From Bacteroidota bacterium (GTDB lineage Bacteria > Bacteroidota > Ignavibacteria > Ignavibacteriales > Ignavibacteriaceae), in assembly GCA_021790055.1 (NCBI GenBank), contig JAJYIL010000070.1, forward strand, positions 1 through 10,249: a stretch of DNA of 10,249 bases, read 5' to 3'. Positions within the stretch are counted from its first letter, which is position 1; each line of letters begins with the position of its first letter. The position numbers and the translations under genes were made by a program. This document shows, piece by piece, positions 7,366 to 10,249 of the stretch. Below the pieces are notes generated by a model. It saw only the letters and a program-made list of their open reading frames with translations. It searched no databases and had not been told where the DNA came from.

Positions 7366-7676
7366 CCCGTGAATAAAGATGATATTTTTTTAGAAGATGT
7401 CATATCTGAAAGGAATTATTCCTATTCAAGATTTGCTGCGCAAGCTTAAGGTATGCCTGCGAGCCGCGTGATTCAATATTATAAAGTACGGCAGGTCTGT
7501 GAGAAAATTCGGCTTCTACAAGATGAGTATTCTTTGGGATTACAACATTAAGGAGTAGATTATGGTAGCAATTAATAAGTTCATCGTCCGTTTTTATCCA
7601 GGCTTTTGTACCGGGCTCATACTAAGTTTTACCGAATGGTAAATATTTTTATTTTGAATCTCTTCCCGGCGCCGGT
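7366..7676. other. Intergenic stretch between recD2 and the TPR gene
   Basis: These 311 bp contain the ParA remnant and little else. No hairpin followed by a T-run follows the recD2 stop. A T-run at 7384-7391 has no stem before it. Next to the TPR gene stop is a GC-rich 10-bp palindrome CCGGCGCCGG (7666-7675), which leaves only a 3-bp stem if it forms a loop. The ParA remnant and the TPR stop are separated by about 55 bp, with no recognisable coding sequence. Confidence 0.6.
7400..7621 (-). pseudogene. Remnant of a ParA/Soj-type ATPase C-terminus
   Basis: The minus strand has 73 open codons ending in TGA (7402-7400), with no in-frame start and an in-frame TAG just before them (7624-7622). 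The translation starts YEPGTKAWIKTDDELINCYH and continues NVVIPKNTHL, VEAEFSHRPAVLYN and ESRGSQAYLKLAQQIL. This matches the ParA family C-terminus, where the usual pattern is YDxRTK, about 23 residues, then VIPRNVRLSEAPS, a GKPVxLYD-like segment, and S(R/K)GAxAYLxLAKEI. The spacing from TK to IPKN (27 residues) equals that of intact ParA proteins, so no internal indel is seen. The Walker A/B domain is missing, since the sequence immediately upstream is an unrelated TPR gene. This is therefore a truncated relic, probably fairly recent because the frame is still clean. It is unlikely to make protein. Confidence 0.75.
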
Positions 7677-8930
7677 TTATGTGGTTTGATAAAGCTTTTT
7701 AATCTTATCAACTTCTTCTTTATCGCCGATGCGCTTAAAATATCTTAATGCTCTGCGGTAGTAGTCTTTACTTTCGACTTCTTTACCGATTTCTTTGAAT
7801 AGCACCCCGAGCTCTAATTCGACTTCGGCTTTGTTCAATTGGCTTTTAAGTTCTTTATTAATCCTAAGGCTTGTTAAAAGGTAGGTAGCGGCATTGTCAT
7901 AATTACATAGTTCACGTTGTATGATGCCTTGTATCTTATAGACTTCTGCAATTGAAAGCATGTCTTTTATTTCATGGCAAACTTCCAATGCCTTCCGGGC
8001 ACAATCATCGCTTAGAGAAAATTCTTTCTGAATTGCATATAAACTTGCTTTGCCGATTAACGAAAGCCCATGAGTCTGAAGATCTACAGATTTCTTTGAA
8101 AGACTTATGCTTCTGTTAAATTCTTTATGAGCACGCTCGTATTTGTGAAGCTTGCTGTACAGCATTCCCAGGTTATGCCTTACTTCTGCCATTCTTTTTG
8201 TATCTTTAATAGATTCAAAATATGTAAGCGCACTCTTATAGTGCTTTAATGCCGTCTCGTAGTTTCCTGAAATGTTATTAACAATACCAAGGTTGGTTTT
8301 TATTTTACTGACAAGAAGACTATTGCCGGTTCTTGAGGAAAGCAGTGAGAATGCTTTCTCAAAATGCGCTTGAGCTTCCTTTATATTTCCAAGATCACCG
8401 TATATTGTGCCGAGCAGATTTTCACAGTCAGCCAAGCCAGCCCGGTTTCCAAGCCTTGCATAAATTTCTATAGCACGCCTAATATAACTGAAGCTGATTT
8501 CCCAAACAGCCTGCCGGCTGAAGATTTCTCCAAGTGAACGGTAAGAATCAGCCACATAGACTTCCAGATCTTTATGCGTTCTTAATTTGCTTAATACTTT
8601 TTCATATAAATAGACGGCAGTCGAAAACTCGCCGGTGCTTATAGCATGGTCGCCTAAATGGAGCAACAATTTAACGAATTTTTCAAGTGGAAGCTTTCCT
8701 TCTGCAAAGGTAATTATAAGATCTGTTTGAACGTTGGTTTTAACCGAATAGGCAATATCTTTTTTTTCTTTTAAGATCGATTTTGCAGACTTTGCTTTGA
8801 CGGAAGAAGCCGGCGTAATACTTTTTTTGAAAAATTTAGCGACGGATTTATTGTTGAAATATTTTTGTAGAATTTTGAAAAGTTGTTTATCGATATTCTC
8901 ACCGGTTGTAATCAATTTATGCCCTTCCAC
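7677..8930 (-). CDS. TPR-repeat protein, function unknown
   Basis: About 417 residues with no signal peptide, so probably cytoplasmic. After a Lys/Ser-rich N-terminal stretch (about 1-80), eight helix-turn-helix units repeat at an almost exact 40-residue period. Their second helices are near 105 (AVYLYEKVL), 146 (SYIRRAIEIY), 186 (AQAHFEKAF), 227 (ALKHYKSAL), 267 (AHKEFNRSI), 307 (CARKALEV), 347 (AATYLLTSL) and 387 (SKDYYRRAL). First helices carry NLGxxY-type motifs (NLLGTIYGDLG, NLGMLYSKL). This resembles extended TPRs of the TPR_12/LGN type, which bind peptides or partner proteins. No catalytic domain is attached, so it is most likely an adaptor or scaffold. The longest frame begins with GTG at 8930, which has no Shine-Dalgarno. 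A TTG at 8915 is better placed and would give 412 residues. It lies 30 bp after the lipoprotein gene, so the two are probably one operon. Confidence 0.82.
   Translation of the reverse strand: MEGHKLITTGENIDKQLFKILQKYFNNKSVAKFFKKSITPASSVKAKSAKSILKEKKDIAYSVKTNVQTDLIITFAEGKLPLEKFVKLLLHLGDHAISTGEFSTAVYLYEKVLSKLRTHKDLEVYVADSYRSLGEIFSRQAVWEISFSYIRRAIEIYARLGNRAGLADCENLLGTIYGDLGNIKEAQAHFEKAFSLLSSRTGNSLLVSKIKTNLGIVNNISGNYETALKHYKSALTYFESIKDTKRMAEVRHNLGMLYSKLHKYERAHKEFNRSISLSKKSVDLQTHGLSLIGKASLYAIQKEFSLSDDCARKALEVCHEIKDMLSIAEVYKIQGIIQRELCNYDNAATYLLTSLRINKELKSQLNKAEVELELGVLFKEIGKEVESKDYYRRALRYFKRIGDKEEVDKIKKLYQTT
8913..8928 (-). promoter_or_regulatory. Shine-Dalgarno that may set a TTG start for the TPR gene
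   Basis: GGAAGG (minus strand, 8928-8923) lies seven bases before TTG (8915-8913), codon six of the longest frame. The sequence before the GTG at 8930 has no purine-rich site. Initiation at the TTG is therefore at least as likely as at the GTG. Confidence 0.45.
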
Positions 8931-8960
8931 AATACAATTTTAGGTTATCAAAGATAAAGA

Positions 8961-9524
8961 TTATTTAGCAAAAGCGTATCTCGAAAAATGATCTATCCTT
9001 GCGCCTACAACCATCAATGAGCCGAGGAAGTTATTTACTAATACGCCTTGATTAGCTATCGGAGTTAAGTTTCCTTTATCATCTACATAATAGAATCCAA
9101 CACTGCCGTTAGGTAAATTAAGGGTGCTTAAATCCAACCCGGCAAACATAAGATTTAAGTTAAGGGGCTTATCAAAAGTCATATGTGGATAAAATTCAAC
9201 TGCTGCATATTGATTATCTATAGTCATTGTTATTTCTCTTTCACCGTCAAATGCGCCGGAAGGAATTCTTAGTGCGCCGTAAACTTTTATCAGTTTACCC
9301 TCAGCGTTCAAATAGTTTCCTTTAATGACGATAGAGCTTCCAATATTTCCATTTACTTTCTTTGTTACTGAAAGTTGAAAATCCTTGCTTAATCCTTCTT
9401 TTTGCGGAAGCTTAATTAATTGTTTTTGAGGAGTTGCCGGCAGGTTAACACTTGTCCCATTTTCCGAACAACCTGCAAGTAATAAAAAAAATGTTGCCGC
9501 TACAAAATATATAATGCTTTTCAT
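8961..9524 (-). CDS. Outer-envelope lipoprotein with ZU5-like beta domain, function unknown
   Basis: A 187-residue protein with a lipoprotein signal peptide: a short charged start, hydrophobic residues 4-17, and lipobox L16-A17-G18 followed by the lipidated C19. Residues about 20-50 look like a flexible linker. The rest (about 65-187) is beta-rich with the pattern GALRIPSGAFDGEREITMTI, then a VEFYP...FDKPLNLNL strand, FYYVDDKGNLTPI, and a final ARIDHFSRYAFAK. This order (L-x-IP-x-GA, then 'A-xI-x-HFSRYAF') is typical of ZU5-like domains in small lipoproteins of FCB bacteria. I know of no assigned function for them. It is the first gene of the minus-strand pair with the TPR gene (30 bp gap). 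The TPR partner is predicted cytoplasmic, so a direct complex is not obvious. Confidence 0.75.
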   Translation of the reverse strand: MKSIIYFVAATFFLLLAGCSENGTSVNLPATPQKQLIKLPQKEGLSKDFQLSVTKKVNGNIGSSIVIKGNYLNAEGKLIKVYGALRIPSGAFDGEREITMTIDNQYAAVEFYPHMTFDKPLNLNLMFAGLDLSTLNLPNGSVGFYYVDDKGNLTPIANQGVLVNNFLGSLMVVGARIDHFSRYAFAK

Positions 9525-9859
9525 GGCTTTCTCGAGGTTGTTAATAATTATTATGAACTTTTTTCTACATTACTCACTAACTCTCTTTCCCCAATGATTA
9601 TGCCATATCATAGCTCTATGTATTTATGCCGGTAGCCCCCTTTTCGATGTTTATTTAACGAATGTGTTTGTAGGAGTTTCTTAAATTAGAGCCATATTGA
9701 GAAAGTGGATTAATTTACTACAACCTTTCAACCAGTAAAGTTACGCCAAAAAAAAATTCATAAAAAAGTAGATAGACTAATTAACGGTTTCTAATTATTA
9801 TTATTTTTGCAGCGTAAGTTTTAATTGAAATTTTGTAATAGAAAAAATAGAGGAACTCT
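9525..9859. other. Divergent intergenic region between the lipoprotein gene and gnd
   Basis: These 335 bp lie between divergent genes and hold no recognisable gene. Close to the lipoprotein start is a 12-bp AT palindrome, TAATAATTATTA (9542-9553). Further in is a near-palindrome CATAG-CT-CTATG (9609-9620). On the gnd side are two A-tracts (about 9749-9757 and 9762-9767) and TATTTTTG (9802-9809), which fits the Bacteroidota -7 box TAnnTTTG. No matching -33 element could be placed, so I make no firm promoter call. Confidence 0.5.
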
Positions 9860-10249
9860 ATGAAGAAAGCAGATATCGGTCTTATAGGCTTAGCGGTAAT
9901 GGGTGAGAATTTAGTTTTGAATATGGAAAGCAAAGGCTTTACCGTAGCCGTTTACAACAGAACGGTTTCAAAAGTCGATGCATTTATAAACGGCAGAGCA
10001 AAAGGGAAAAACATAATCGGAACTCATTCGTTCGAAGAATTAGTAAGCTCAATTGAGAAACCAAGGAAAGTAATGTTAATGGTGAAGGCGGGAAAGCCCG
10101 TTGATGATTTTATTGAAATGCTCATCCCGCATCTTGAGGAAGGTGATATTATTATCGACGGCGGCAACTCATACTTTGCCGATACGATTAGGCGAACAAA
10201 ATATTTGGCGGATAATGGTATTTTGTATATTGGAACCGGAGTCTCCGGC
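9860..10249 (+). CDS. gnd: 6-phosphogluconate dehydrogenase, 3' end cut by the window
   Basis: The first 130 residues of the NADP-dependent enzyme that oxidatively decarboxylates 6-phosphogluconate to ribulose 5-phosphate in the pentose phosphate pathway. Visible motifs are the dinucleotide-binding loop IGLIGLAVMGENL (6-18), YNRT (32-35, where R34 would contact the NADP phosphate), MVKAG (74-78), IIDGGNSYF (98-106) and GTGVSG at the edge (125-130). The catalytic lysine region and the C-terminal domain lie outside the window. The GLAVMG form is typical of decarboxylating 6PGDH rather than of the related hydroxyisobutyrate dehydrogenases. The start is supported by AGAGGA (9849-9854) five bases before the ATG. 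Confidence 0.95.
   Translation, partial: MKKADIGLIGLAVMGENLVLNMESKGFTVAVYNRTVSKVDAFINGRAKGKNIIGTHSFEELVSSIEKPRKVMLMVKAGKPVDDFIEMLIPHLEEGDIIIDGGNSYFADTIRRTKYLADNGILYIGTGVSG

Noticed and set aside
7562..7642. Small + strand frame (26 codons) with AAGGAG six bases before an ATG
   Set aside because: It lies antisense to the ParA remnant, and the Shine-Dalgarno is simply the complement of its Leu codons. The peptide (begins MVAINKFIVR) has no recognisable feature.
7666..7675. GC-rich palindrome CCGGCGCCGG as a terminator of the TPR gene
   Set aside because: The palindrome has no spacer for a loop, so at most 3 bp can pair. No T-run follows it directly on the minus strand.
9542..9553. AT palindrome TAATAATTATTA near the lipoprotein start as an operator
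   Set aside because: Such AT-only palindromes are frequent in AT-rich intergenic DNA, and similar TAATTATTATT runs occur on the gnd side. There is no second copy with regular spacing.
1..10249. A defence island, CRISPR array, phage or insertion sequence
   Set aside because: I found no spaced direct repeats, transposase, integrase, toxin-antitoxin or nuclease genes. The helicase is an ordinary RecD2 and the ParA piece is a lone fragment.

Overview
The window (about 10.2 kb, AT-rich) looks like chromosomal DNA of a free-living bacterium of the Bacteroidota/Ignavibacteriota (FCB) group. The grounds are an extracellular enzyme ending in a carboxypeptidase-like plus dockerin-like tail, mannan or N-glycan glycosidases, an FCB-style lipoprotein and codon usage rich in A/T with 'ccg/ggc' islands. 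Ignavibacteria is the best guess, but this placement is inference and rests on no marker gene. I see no phage, transposase, CRISPR array, tRNA or rRNA.

Layout. (1) Bases 1-1392, + strand: the 3' part of a secreted polysaccharide deacetylase (NodB fold). (2) Bases 1393-4276, - strand: a two-gene mannosidase operon transcribed GH125 (exo-alpha-1,6-mannosidase, Tat-type leader) then GH47 (class I alpha-1,2-mannosidase, Sec-type leader). The GH47 stop codon directly abuts the deacetylase stop codon. (3) Bases 4342-4879, - strand: a single small zinc-ribbon protein of the BCAM0308/NMD3-like family with a strong Shine-Dalgarno and a textbook intrinsic terminator. (4) Bases 5257-7365, + strand: a full-length RecD2 (YrrC-type) helicase. 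Its sigma70-like promoter has one arm of a 10-bp inverted repeat inside the spacer and the other arm 52 bp upstream. (5) Bases 7400-7621, - strand: a 73-codon remnant of the C-terminus of a ParA/Soj-type ATPase, without start codon or Walker domain. (6) Bases 7677-9524, - strand: a lipoprotein gene followed by a TPR-repeat protein gene. (7) Bases 9860-10249, + strand: the 5' part of 6-phosphogluconate dehydrogenase (gnd).

How the genes fit together. GH47 removes alpha-1,2-linked mannose and GH125 removes alpha-1,6-linked mannose, so the pair could trim high-mannose glycans or branched mannan outside the cytoplasm. The convergent deacetylase may also act on extracellular polysaccharide, but shared substrate is not shown. 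The remaining genes are housekeeping (recD2, gnd) or of unknown function. The less expected items are the bacterial GH47/GH125 pair, the ParA remnant missed by start-to-stop gene finding, and the inverted repeat around the recD2 promoter. None of these on its own shows a new defence or mobile system.
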